The notes under the pieces: model-generated
Told to the model about the DNA's origin: nothing
The model's input: the letters and a program-made list of their open reading frames with translations, nothing else
Databases searched by the model: none
Part shown: positions 22,879 to 32,570 of the stretch, piece by piece
Layout of the letters: each line of letters opens with the position of its first letter
Numbering within the stretch: the first letter of the stretch is position 1
Program-made: the position numbers and the translations under genes
NCBI GenBank assembly: GCA_037447655.1
Contig: JBBHKE010001989.1
Location: 62,001 to 126,000, forward strand
DNA: 64,000 bases
From: Zygnema cylindricum
Taxonomy: Eukaryota; Streptophyta; Zygnematophyceae; Zygnematales; Zygnemataceae
Direction of reading: 5' to 3'

Positions 22879-22893
22879 GGTTATGGGCCCACC
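22879..22893 (+). promoter_or_regulatory. Primer-binding site of D, overlapping the gag start
   Basis: GGTTATGGGCCCACC follows the LTR directly. The ATG inside it (22883-22885) opens the D reading frame. The upstream in-frame start used by sister families is ATA here, so in D translation would have to begin within the tRNA-paired site. Confidence 0.88.
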
Positions 22894-25800
22894 CTCTAGG
22901 GTGCCCATATCTGATGGATCAGACTTTCTTTATTGGGAAATGATGATGAAGGGAGAACTATTTGAGAAGCATCTATGGGGCATAGTGTCTGGACAAATTC
23001 GATTCCCACCTCCACCTGGGTTTGGAGGGACACGTTTTTCTGGCACCTCCGCCTCTACAGTTGGTAGAACAGCTGCCACCATCACCGAGGATGAAGATGA
23101 GGAAAGAGAGGAGATTGTCATGGAAGGAGAAAAGGGAGGAGTTGCAACTCAAGTGACACCATTGCCGAAGGCGATACCGGCAGCAGCACCACCAAAAACG
23201 GCGACAAGGGTTCAGACCGAAAGATCGGAGTATGAAAAGTGGAACTACAAAGACAAGGTTGCTAAGCTCTTAATTCTTAAAAGTGTAGCAAAGGGCATTG
23301 CCATTCCCCTTATGCATGTCAAATCTTCATGTCAGATTTGGATATCACTAGTTAACAAATATAAGAGTGGATCATTGCAGCAGCAACAGTTGGCAGAAAA
23401 TAAGATTGCAGCTTATACTTATAAGGGAGGAAGTATGGATAATTATTGCAATGATTTAGGAGCATTGTTTGGAGAGTTAGAGAGTGCAGGTAACTCATGG
23501 TCTGAGAGACAAAGAGTGAACACATTAATGATGAAACTACCTGAAGAGTATGAGAATATCATTAACCGATTGCAGGACATAGGAGATAGCAATTGGAATT
23601 GGGATGACACTGTGGGAATGATTTTAGTGAAAGAAAGCACCATAGAGCTTAGGAGGGGGAGTCCAAGTGTTCAAGCATTGTCTGCAGGAGCTGATTGGCG
23701 GAAGCGTGATGAGGAGAGAGGGAAAGATCCCTATCGAAACTTTGGTGGAAGAGGACAAGGAGGTGGCAGATTTGATAGACAGGGGAGAGGAACTTCTCGA
23801 GGAGGATTATGTCACTTCTGCAAGAAACCGGGACACTACATGGCAGATTGTGTCAGACTTGCAGATCTTCGACTGAAAGATGGTCAAGGAACCTCAAAGG
23901 ACGGAGGAAAGAAAAAGGCTTTCCTGACTCAAGTTCTTGATGAGGAAGTGGAAGAAAAAACTGCACCTGAAGAGGAGCTTGAGGAGCTTCTCCTTAATCC
24001 GAAAAACACTGAAAAGCATGTCGATATTCCACGGAGACAAAAGTGTGCTTTCGGAGGTAAGAGGGATCCACCCGAGGATGGGTGGATCATAGACTCAGCG
24101 GCTTCAATGCATATGTGCAAAGATAAGCGGTGGTTCACTAAACTGAGAAAGATCCCAACAGTTGAGATAGAGTACGGAGATGGTAGAGTAGAAACCACAA
24201 ATCTTGTTGGAACTGTTGACTTGAAGGTTCTAGTTGATGGAAAGGCCTCAATTGTAACACTCTCAGACGTTCTTTACATTCCACAACTTAGCAAGAACCT
24301 AGTCTCAACAGCTGTCCTAGATGAAAAGGAGTTTGAAACAGGAACTAGGAAAGGAATCTTCACAGCAAGCTTTGATAATGAGGTTTATTTCATAGCTAAG
24401 AAGGGCAGTCAAGGAATGTTCAGAATTGTTCTTTGCAATGAAAAGAGTGTTCTCTACTCGTGTGCAAGTGAGATGATGCTTTGGCATAAAAGGTTGGGGC
24501 ATGTGCATCTAGATAGATTAAAGAAAATGAAGAAAAAGGGAATAGTGGAGGGTATTACTTTTGAAGATGATGAGACCTTTGATGATTGTAGTGGATGTGC
24601 CCAAGGGAAGATTCATAGACTTCCATTTCCAAAGGCAACCACATTTAGGAGAGAGAAAGTATTAGATCTAGTTCACACTGATGTTTGGGGACCTGCTAGG
24701 TATGCTTCACATGGGGGGAAGAGATGGATGTTAACTATCACAGATGATTGGTCTAGATACACGAAAGTATACTTTCTCAGACATAAGTCAGAGGTATTAA
24801 GATGTTTCAAAGAGTATAAAGTATGGAGTGAAAAGCTACATGAAACCTCAATAAAAGAGATAAGAAGTGATAATGGGAAAGAATACACCTCAAGGGATTT
24901 TGAAGAATATCTTAAAGAAGAATGAATTCATCATGAGAAAACTGTTCCCTATAATCCGGAACAAAATGGAGTAGCAGAAAGAGTGAATAGAACTTTAGGA
25001 GATATGTCTAGAAGTATGTTAAGTGATAAGAGGATAGGGCTGCAGTTTTGGGCTGAGTCTATAAACTATGGTAATTTCATCAAAAATAGAGTTCTAACTT
25101 CAGCAATTAAGGAGGAAACTCTGTATGAGAGGTGGACAGGAAGAAAGCCTGATTTGTCTAGTTTGAGAGTGTTCGGAAGTCAAGTCTACAGTTTGGATTC
25201 CGATAAGACTAAATGGAAGTTAGAGGGAAGAGGGAAACCAGGATATCTTGTAGGATATGATAAGTGCACAAAAGGATACCGAGTGTATGACTTGAAAAAG
25301 AGAGATATAATTTTGGTAAAACACATAGTGGTGATGAATGAAGAGAAGTCCATTGATCCATTCAAATATAATAAGGAAGTCAAAATCAGATTTGAAACGG
25401 ATCAGTTTTCTGACTTTAACTTTGAAAATGAAGAGAAGGAAGAGGGAGAAAAAGAAAAATCTGCAGATTTACCAAAGGAGAAGGAGGAAAGGACAACATC
25501 CGAGGCAACGCCACAATACGAAGTGGAAACCGATGAGGAACTTGATGAGACACCGGAATTGGAAGATAGGGAAGCTGAAAATCTCCCAAAACGAAACCCA
25601 AGGATGCCTTCCATACCGGCGTCCGATTTTGAAGGGGGAAGAAGAAGTAGTAAACGACTTCAAGAAAGACAAGTAAATAACCAACTCACAAAGATGTCTC
25701 ACCCAGATGAACCTCAAACATACTTAGAGGCCATAAACACTCCAGAAAGTAGCCGGTGGATCACAGCTATAAATGAAGAAATGGCCTCTATCATGGAAGC

Positions 25801-27295
25801 CAATACATGGGAGTTGGTAGATTGTCCACCGGACCGAAAACCGATCGGATGTAAGTGGGTGTTTAAACTTAAATTAAACCCGGATAATACCATTGAGAGG
25901 TACAAAGCTAGGTTAGTTGCAAAAGGTTATACACAAAAAGAGGGGATAGACTACGAAGAAACCTTTGCACCTGTAGTCAGATTTCCTTCTGTTAGAATCC
26001 TTTTAAGTATAGCCGCAGCGGAGGATATGGAAATCCACCAGATGGATATTAAAACTGCCTTTTTGCACGGAGAGTTGGAAGAAGAAATTTACATGAGGCA
26101 ACCGGAAGGATTCGTGGAAAGTGGGGAAGAAAACAAATTTTGCAAACTGATAAAATCACTCTATGGGCTTAAGCAAGCCCCGCGATAGTGGAATATAAAG
26201 CTCGACGAATTTCTGACCAGTTTGGGGTATATCAGAATTAGTTCAGATCACTCTATATATTTATTTGAGGATGAGAATGGAGTGATATTTATTGCTATTT
26301 ATGTGGATGATTTGTTGGTCTTAAGCAAGTCCTTAGATAAAATTAACAAACTAAAATGGGATCTTAGAAGCAGTTTTGATATGAAAGATCTTGGAGAAGC
26401 AAAGTACATTTTGGGAATTCAGATGGAGAGAGATAGAGGGAATAGAATTATAAGACTCACTCAAAAAGAAGCAATCGGTAATATGCTAGAAAAAATTCAA
26501 ATTGAGAAATCAAACGGATGTACTACTCCCATGGATTTGAAGAAAGTGAGTGAGGGGAGTGAAGAGAGAGGAATATTGATCATTAATGATGAGATGGATG
26601 AGATAGAAAGAAAATTTATGGAAAATATCCCTTATCGGCAGATTGTAGGCAGTTTAATTTATTTTATGAACTGTACCCGTCCGGATATAGCTGCAGCTGT
26701 AGGTGTCCTTAGTAGAAATCTAAATGAACCAAGAAAGAGAGATTGGGAGGCTGCCAAAAGGGTGATGAGGTATCTGGTGGGGACAAGGGAGTTATGGTTG
26801 CATTTGGGAGGGGAGCACACTGATATCACCACTTGGAGTGATGCCAGTTATGGAGATGTGCCTTTAAGGAGGTGTACGACTGGATATGTGTTGCAAATTG
26901 GATCCGGTGCATGTTGTTGGAGTAGCAAGCAACAAAAAGTAGTTGCTCAGTCCACTATGGAGGCTGAATACATGGCTTCTTGTGCTGCCACCAAAGAATT
27001 AATGTGGGTTAAATCTCTTCTTGAAGAACTTGGGTTCATGAAGCATGGAACTCAAAATGTTTTTTGTGATAATCAAGCTGCTATCTCGATTGCAGCTAAT
27101 CCGAAACATCACTTCAAAGCTAAGCATATGGATATTAGACTAAGCTTTGTGAGAGAGAAGGTAGAAAATAAAATTATTAAACTGGTTCATAAAACTGATA
27201 GAGAAATGATTGCAGACATGATGACAAAAGCAGTGCCTTCCCCTAAGTTGATTTATTGCAGGAAAAACTGTGGATTAAAATTGAAAAGTGACTAG
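22883..27295 (+). pseudogene. Copia D gag-pol polyprotein, one frame, two nonsense codons
   Basis: A single 1,471-codon frame encodes gag, protease, integrase, RT and RNase H in the copia order. Only two breaks are seen: TGA at 24923-24925 and TAG at 26186-26188, each one base from a sense codon kept in relatives. Residues: CCHC knuckle CHFCKKPGHYMADC about 310-323; protease at D404, reading DSA where DSG/DTG is usual, so protease may also be dead; HHCC near 535-580; integrase core ([25 protein letters not shown]); RT catalytic YVDD 1140-1143 (26300-26311); RNase H (TTWSDASYGD, EAEYMA, CDNQAAI). No frameshift separates gag from pol, so gag excess would need another mechanism. This is the youngest-looking element here and the best reference for the family. 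Confidence 0.96.
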
Positions 27296-27308
27296 GAATT
27301 AAGGGGAT
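27296..27308 (+). promoter_or_regulatory. Polypurine tract of D
   Basis: GAATTAAGGGGAT between the stop codon and LTR start TGTTGAAAAG. Confidence 0.75.
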
Positions 27309-28343
27309 TGTTGAAAAGAGGTAATTAATAGTTCACTTCCCTATTTAGTTTTGTTTTAAAGAAAGAGAGTAAGGATCAAAGGCGCGCCATGGCTGCCGCC
27401 ATATTTAGAAAGTGGCAGTTTTTGCAGTTAAGGGTATTTTGGCTAAAATGATGCCTAGGTCTAGGTTTGAACCCGTGTCCTCTAGATTCTTTGTAGCCTA
27501 ACGCCTTAACCATTAAGGCGTTACGAGACGATACACGTGACGGGTTTCATAAATATATAAACATTAACGAAACAGCTAATTAACAGCAGACTAACCAAAA
27601 GGAGCAATTTCTGCATGTACGCGAATCTGAACCGTGTAAAATATGTTTTGATCGGACGGCCGGCATTATAGCCGCCACGCGAAGTGAGCTTTTTGGCGGC
27701 ATACGGATATAGCGTCACGCGGTGCCACGTGGCGCCACATTATTCGATACCGGAGAAGATGGGAGGAGGAACCATGGCTTCCGATATGACAGGTGTCACC
27801 TTGTAGACCTTGTCGTACAATAGTTGTACAATAAGTACATCGCCCATTGTACCTTCTTGTACTTTATAGTGTTCCTATTGGACTAGGGTTTAATAGTAGG
27901 TAGTCGTGAGTAGGCAGACCGAGACTTAGTAATATTTAGGTACCTCTCTCTCTAAGAGAGCTTGTAACTATAAAGGTCATCTTTGACCAGCCATAACTTA
28001 CTGCTCGGGTGAGCAAATTCAGTGATTCTTTTTGCTGCGGACTCAGGTGAGTCCAAGCTACACAAGGGTGTAGTCGGTCAGAGTCTTTGCGTGCCAGGGT
28101 GGCACTTATTCAGTGGGAAAGTCAAACTGGGGAATATTGTCCAAAACACATATTGAAGCTATGCATTTTGTGGTGGAACTGAGCACACAGAAGGTCTTCT
28201 CTTCACAGGGGTGAAGGTATATTGGGGTTTTTATTGTCAAGGGATCATTTTTTTGGGTTTATATCAACTTGGAGTCGGCACTATCTAGATTAGCTTCTTT
28301 TGGATCTGCGAATTCTGTGGGCAATGGAGCCCATAGAATTTCA
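27309..28343 (+). repeat. Hybrid LTR shared by D and E
   Basis: One 1,035-bp LTR serves as 3' LTR of D and 5' LTR of E. Bases 27309-28035 are nearly identical to the D 5' LTR; 28036-28343 match the end of the E-type LTR (31123-31429) and the C group instead. The switch falls right after GATTCTTTTTGC, at the first leader stem-loop. Stem-loops: GGACTC-AGGT-GAGTCC (28039-28054), CTACAC-AAGG-GTGTAG (28058-28073), GTGCC-AGGGT-GGCAC (28091-28105), CTTCAC-AGGG-GTGAAG (28201-28216). Confidence 0.9.
28039..28216 (+). promoter_or_regulatory. Row of four purine-loop stem-loops before the E primer-binding site
   Basis: Four separate stems of 5-6 bp, each closing AGGT, AAGG, AGGGT or AGGG (28039-28054, 28058-28073, 28091-28105, 28201-28216). 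Stem sequences differ from those in A1 and D, but pairing is kept: CTACAC/GTGTAG here, CCTTCAC/GTGAAGG in F, CTCAC/GTGAG in D. All four are also present in 31123-31429. Confidence 0.7.
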
Positions 28344-29345
28344 AGTTATGGGCCCACCATCTAGGGTGCCTATGTTCGATGGAACAGACTTCACTTATTG
28401 GGAGTTTATTATGGAGGGATTGCTTTTCGAGAAGCACTTATGGGGAATTGTTTTGGGACAAGTGAGATGTCCGCCACCTGGCTTTGGAGGAGCTTACTGT
28501 GGAGAACCATCTGAGGCTGTCCAGAATATCAACCGGAGTTCAAATGCAACGAAAGGTGAAGGGAAAAATATTGTGATGGAAGGGGGAAAAGGGGAGAAGG
28601 ATAAAGGGACACTTATGGTGAGGGGAGCTATGCTCTCCGCCACATCTTCACTTAGAGGGGTTATAAGTATAACTCAAGAAAATGATAGTAAAATTTGGGA
28701 GTATAAAAACACTATAGCAAAACATCTTATACTTAGATATGTGTCTAAGTCCATAGCTATCACTCATTTAAGTCTTACCAAGTCTTCGGAAATATGGAAA
28801 ACACTAAGGCAGATTTATAAGAGTGAGACTATTCAGAGGCAGCAGTTAGTATAACAGGAAATAGAGGCCTATGTTTATAAAGGCGGTAACATTATAGAGT
28901 TTTGCAATGATATTGCTGCGTTATATGTTGAGCTTGCTAGTGCGGGGTATGTAGAATCTGAGGAGAGAAAGATCAATACACTACTCATGAAACTCCCAGA
29001 TGAGTACGAAAACATCATTAATCGTATGCAGGCAATGGATGGCTCTTCATGGACTTGGAGCTTTACCATGGGGATAATTCTTGTGAGGGAAAGCACTTTG
29101 GAGCTTCGTAGGGGAAGTGAGAGGGTAACTGCATTTACAGCTGGTGGTGATTGGCGGAAGCGTGATGAGAGGAACGGCGATGACGAGCGGAAGCGTGTGA
29201 GAGGAAGAAAGACGAAGGTAAACCTTATCGGAACTTTGGTGGAAAGAGAGGGAGAGGAAAAGAAAGGGGAGCTTTGAAAAAGGGTGTTTGCTTCTTTTGT
29301 AGGGAACCGGGTCATTATATAGAGGAATGCCCTTGTTTGGAAGAA
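28326..29345 (+). pseudogene. E gag (start codon in the LTR)
   Basis: The frame opens with ATG at 28326 inside the LTR (MEPIEF), crosses the primer-binding site (QVMGPP-type codons) and continues through the gag domain (FEKHLWGIVLGQVRCPPPGFGG; SSEIWKTLRQIYKS; NTLLMKLPDEYENIINRMQ). One nonsense codon at 28852-28854, then the same frame to about 29200, where a frameshift leads into the frame carrying CFFCREPGHYIEEC (29289-29330). Apart from these two lesions gag is complete, which suits a non-autonomous element that depends on its own RNA-binding gag or on recent mobilisation. Confidence 0.85.
28344..28358 (+). promoter_or_regulatory. Primer-binding site of E
   Basis: AGTTATGGGCCCACC, one base from the 15-base site of D, C1, F and H, immediately after the LTR. 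Confidence 0.82.
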
Positions 29346-30308
29346 CTTAGAAGTTGGAATGTGGATGAGGAGGAAGAAAGGGAAGAGGATGAAGAGGATG
29401 AAGAAATTTTGGAGCTTCTTCACATCGGTAGAATGGAGAAGAGAGAGAAGTACACAGAAATTACACGGAAGCAACGATGTGCTTTTGGAGGTATAAGGGA
29501 AGTAAGAGGAAGGGAGGTACTTGAGGGAGTTAGAAATGATGAGGATGTGAAAGAGTGTAAAAAGTATGACTTAGAAATGAGAAAGTCAAATCTAGGATAC
29601 ATAAATGAAAAAGGGAAAAATAAAAATAATGAGGATAATTTTATAAATATTTTGGAAATAGAAAACTGGTTGGAAAGTGTGACTTCAACGGATTTGGAGG
29701 AAAGGGGAGAAGTAAAACTAGAGGGGTTTTTAAAGAATAGGGGAGAAAAGAAATATTTAATGAAAAGTTTAGGGGAGGAGAAATACTCTTTGGGAATCAT
29801 TATAGAAAGTGATAGTGGAAAGAATTCCATGGGAGAGAGTGAGGAAAATTCAGAAAATGGGGTGAGTATCATGGATAAAAATATGAGCCCGGAAGATATA
29901 GATTTTATGAGGAACTTAGTGGGGAATCTTGATATAACGATAAATATGGGGAGTAATGGGTTTGACATCACTAATGAGAGTGATGGCATTTATGAAGGTG
30001 TGCCTGTAAGAGGGTTTGCATCTGGGTGTGTGTTGCAGATTGGAGATGGGGCTGGCTGTTTGAATTGCAAGAGGGAAATTGGATTTAGTGAGGATGGAAA
30101 AGAAATGAGGTGGATAGAGTATTTTCTAAGATTTATGAAAAATGGCATGCAAAATAAATTTTGTGATGTAATTATTATTTCGGTTCATCTAACACACTTC
30201 TTTAAATACAAGGGTATTCACTTAGAGTTTAATGAGGAGAAAAGAAAGAAGAAAAGGAAAAAGAAGAAAAAAAAAAAAAAAAAAAAATTTGTGTTTAGTG
30301 GGAGTTGA
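29274..30308 (+). CDS. E second ORF: zinc knuckle plus RT/RNase H remnants (344 aa, open)
   Basis: An uninterrupted frame begins at the gag zinc knuckle (residues about 6-19), followed by a Glu-rich stretch, RKQRCAFGG (the gag-protease junction of complete elements), about 130 charged residues with no domain that I recognise, then short relics: GEEKYSLGI (RT), SPEDIDFMRNLVGNL (the segment before RT's KRDWEAA), VLQIGDGAGCLNCK and MRWIEYFLRFMKNGMQNKFCD (RNase H). Catalytic residues of protease, integrase, RT and RNase H are all missing. The C-terminus is a Lys run from an A-rich tract (30236-30289). That this frame stays open while sister C1 has a similar product suggests either selection or a recent origin; it is not an enzyme. 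Confidence 0.7.
   Translation: MKKGVCFFCREPGHYIEECPCLEELRSWNVDEEEEREEDEEDEEILELLHIGRMEKREKYTEITRKQRCAFGGIREVRGREVLEGVRNDEDVKECKKYDLEMRKSNLGYINEKGKNKNNEDNFINILEIENWLESVTSTDLEERGEVKLEGFLKNRGEKKYLMKSLGEEKYSLGIIIESDSGKNSMGESEENSENGVSIMDKNMSPEDIDFMRNLVGNLDITINMGSNGFDITNESDGIYEGVPVRGFASGCVLQIGDGAGCLNCKREIGFSEDGKEMRWIEYFLRFMKNGMQNKFCDVIIISVHLTHFFKYKGIHLEFNEEKRKKKRKKKKKKKKKKFVFSGS
30236..30289 (+). repeat. A-rich tract before the E polypurine tract
   Basis: AG-rich sequence leading into an uninterrupted A run (about 30270-30289), translated as Lys/Arg. C1 has a corresponding pyrimidine-rich run on the plus strand (about 14036-14060). Confidence 0.8.
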
Positions 30309-30324
30309 AAAGAAAGTAGACTAG

Positions 30325-30386
30325 AAAATAAGGGGAGTGTTGAAATTTATGTATTTTCTAGGTCTGTGTTGGAAAAATAAATAGAG
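30325..30386 (+). repeat. E polypurine tract and 49-bp stub of a C-type LTR
   Basis: AAAATAAGGGGAG (30325-30337) is followed by TGTTGAAATTTATG, the start of a C-type LTR as in C1. After 49 bp it changes to a full D-type LTR start at 30387, preceded by a second purine tract. So E originally ended with a C-type LTR, later replaced by a D/E-type one. Confidence 0.75.
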
Positions 30387-31429
30387 TGTTGAAAAGAGGT
30401 GACTAATAGTTCACTTCTATATTTTAGTTAGAATGTAAAGAGAGAGAAAGAGAGGACCAAAGGCACGCCATGGTTGCCGCATCATCTAGAAGGAGGAAGA
30501 ATGAATTAGAAAGTATTTTACTAGTTTTAGCAAAATACTGCCGCCGGCCGGATTTGAACCGGGGTCTGTAGTCTACTAAATAGACCAACGCCTTATCCAT
30601 TAAGTTACTTACGAAACGATACACGTTGCGGGTTTCATAAATATCTAAACATTAACGAAACAGCTAATTAACAGCAGACTAACCAAAATGAGCAATTTCT
30701 GCATGTACGCGAATCTGAACCGTGTAAATTATCTTTTGATCGGACGGCCGGAATTATAGCCGCCACGCGAAGTGAGCTTTTTGGCGGCATACGGATATAG
30801 CGTCACGCCGTGCCACGTGGCGCCACATTATTTGATACCGGAGAAGATGGGAGGAGGAACCATGGCTTCCGATATGACAAGTGTCACCTTGTAGACCTTG
30901 TCGTACAATGGTTGTACAATAAGTACATCGCCCATTGTACCTTCTTGTACTTTATAGTGTTCCTATTGGACTAGGGTTTAATAGTAGGTAGTCATGAGTA
31001 GGCAGACTAAGACTTAGTGATATTTCGGTACCTCTCTCTAAGAGAGCTTGTAACTATAAAGGTCATCTTTGACCAGCCATAACTTAATGCTCGGGTGAGC
31101 AAATTCAGTGATTCTTTTTGCTGCGGACTCAGGGGAGTCCAAGCTACACAAGGGTGTAGTTGGTCAGAGTCTTTGCGTGCCAGGGTGGCACTTATTCAGT
31201 GGGAAAGTCAAACTGGGGAATATTGTCCAAAACACATATTGAAGCTTTGCATTTTGTGGTGGAACTGAGCACACAGAAGGTCTTCTCTTCAAAAGGGTGA
31301 AGGTATATTGGGGTTCTTATTGTCAAGGGATCATTTATTTGGGTTTATATAAACTTGGAGTTGGCACTATCTAGATTAGCTTCTTTTGGATCTGCGAATT
31401 CTGTGGGCAATGGAGCCCATAGAATTTCA
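30387..31429 (+). repeat. 3' LTR of the D/E array
   Basis: 1,043 bp with start TGTTGAAAAGAGG and end GAATTTCA. D-like at the left, E-like at the right, as in 27309-28343, but its first 230 bp are more diverged, including a different tRNA-like module. It ends without primer-binding site, and Ty3/gypsy-derived sequence follows. No target duplication matches between 21984-21988 and 31430-31434. Confidence 0.88.
30532..30615 (-). other. Most tRNA-like module (antisense in LTR)
   Basis: Minus strand: D-arm TTAATGGATAAGGCG, which resembles eukaryotic tRNA-Arg, an anticodon-like arm (TGGTCT pairing AGACTA around a 7-base loop ATTTAGT), B box GGTTCAAATCC (30550-30560, perfect consensus) in a 4-bp T stem, and TTTT at 30532-30535. 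No acceptor stem can be formed, so it is unlikely to be a working tRNA. If the loop is read as an anticodon it is TTA. Confidence 0.65.
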
Positions 31430-31620
31430 GAAATCTCACCAGATCCTTCGGAAATACCAGAATTATTCAGCACACCAGGATTTACCGTTCAATCGTCATA
31501 TTTTGACCAGCTATAACTATACTGATTCCTTTATTCAGTATTTCGGATCCACCCTCCATTACGGTGGATTCTTAGTTTTTTCCCATTTAATGGACACCAC
31601 TTAGTTTACAACCTCACCTG

Positions 31621-32570
31621 ATCGTTCTCGTTATCTTTGACCTTTTTGCAGGAATTGGTACTTCACTTCTTGCTTGCAATCGGAACGGACTTATAACTAA
31701 TCATTATAATTCTGTAGATATTGACCTTTTGGCTTGACGTGCTCAGTTGCACCACTGTCAAATCTTGCACAAGCAATATCCTCATCTCTTGCCTCATTCC
31801 GATTTTCATGACATGCATTTGGCTTTACCATAGGATATCCATCTAATAGGAAATCACCATTAGTTGAAGTTGTAACTAATAAATCTCCTTTGGCGGATAG
31901 GAATGTCAGGGTATGTCCAAGGTCGGGAAAGGTTTAGGTCTCAGAGATCCACGTACTAAGTTTTTTTTCTAGGTGGTGCGTCTTATCCACTTCTTCCAAA
32001 AATTGAATCGTCCTTTAGGATACATCTTAGAAAATGCCGCAACTTATAATGATCCACGACCCACGGTCGTCGCGGATTACAAACGTACTGAATCATTGAT
32101 TGGACCACCGTTAATTATCGATGTGCACGATATGGTTCACTTGCCCACTCGGTTCGTACGAAGTGGACTAACCTGGTGGACATGGGCCGTCTTCGAGAGG
32201 CCAACCTTGCTGTTCGGCCACCTAATATTTCCATTCAAGATGCACTTCTCCCATTTCATTAGGTCAAACATGCATTCATACACACTATCCATCTGCTTTT
32301 GGTCTTAACATACGTAGTCAGCCACTGCGTGCACTTCCTACACTGGTCGTTTTTCCACACTCTCATGCATATTCACAAAACGGACTAGGCATGCTGGAGA
32401 ATACACATACATGCATCTTAGAAGAACCTACTGCTGCAGAATGAGAACACCTTTTATACTTCATTTCGAGGACCATTGCCGCTTCGGGACTCACCGAGCA
32501 ACAACGGTGCACCTTACTTGGTCGTGTCATGGATCCCCAATCACTATCATTTGTCTTGAGCATGGGTTTT
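31621..32570 (+). pseudogene. C5 cytosine DNA methyltransferase domain inside the Ty3/gypsy element
   Basis: Motifs appear in the canonical order and spacing: motif I FDLFAGIGTS (31636-31662), SVDID (31711-31725), motif IV GG-stop-ECQGMS with the catalytic Cys at 31904-31906, GKGLGLRDPRT just after, motif VI ENA (32030-32038), motif VIII WTNL (32164-32175) and a motif X-like LLGRVMD near 32514-32534. About 315 residues if the breaks are ignored. Motif I and IV are in different frames, with further shifts near 32160 and after 32270; stops at 31735, 31898 and 31970. Such enzymes move a methyl group from S-adenosylmethionine to cytosine in DNA. The residue before the Cys reads Glu where Pro is the rule. 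C5 methyltransferases captured by retrotransposons are known from algae and dinoflagellates; I cannot tell whether this one belongs to a known lineage. Confidence 0.85.

Noticed and set aside
30544-30615. Functional tRNA gene
   Set aside because: No acceptor stem and a displaced anticodon arm; only promoter-like boxes are convincing.
21984-31440. Target duplication ATCTC for the D/E array
   Set aside because: ATCTC at 21984-21988 recurs at 31433-31437, but three bases away from the LTR end, so it is not a proper duplication.
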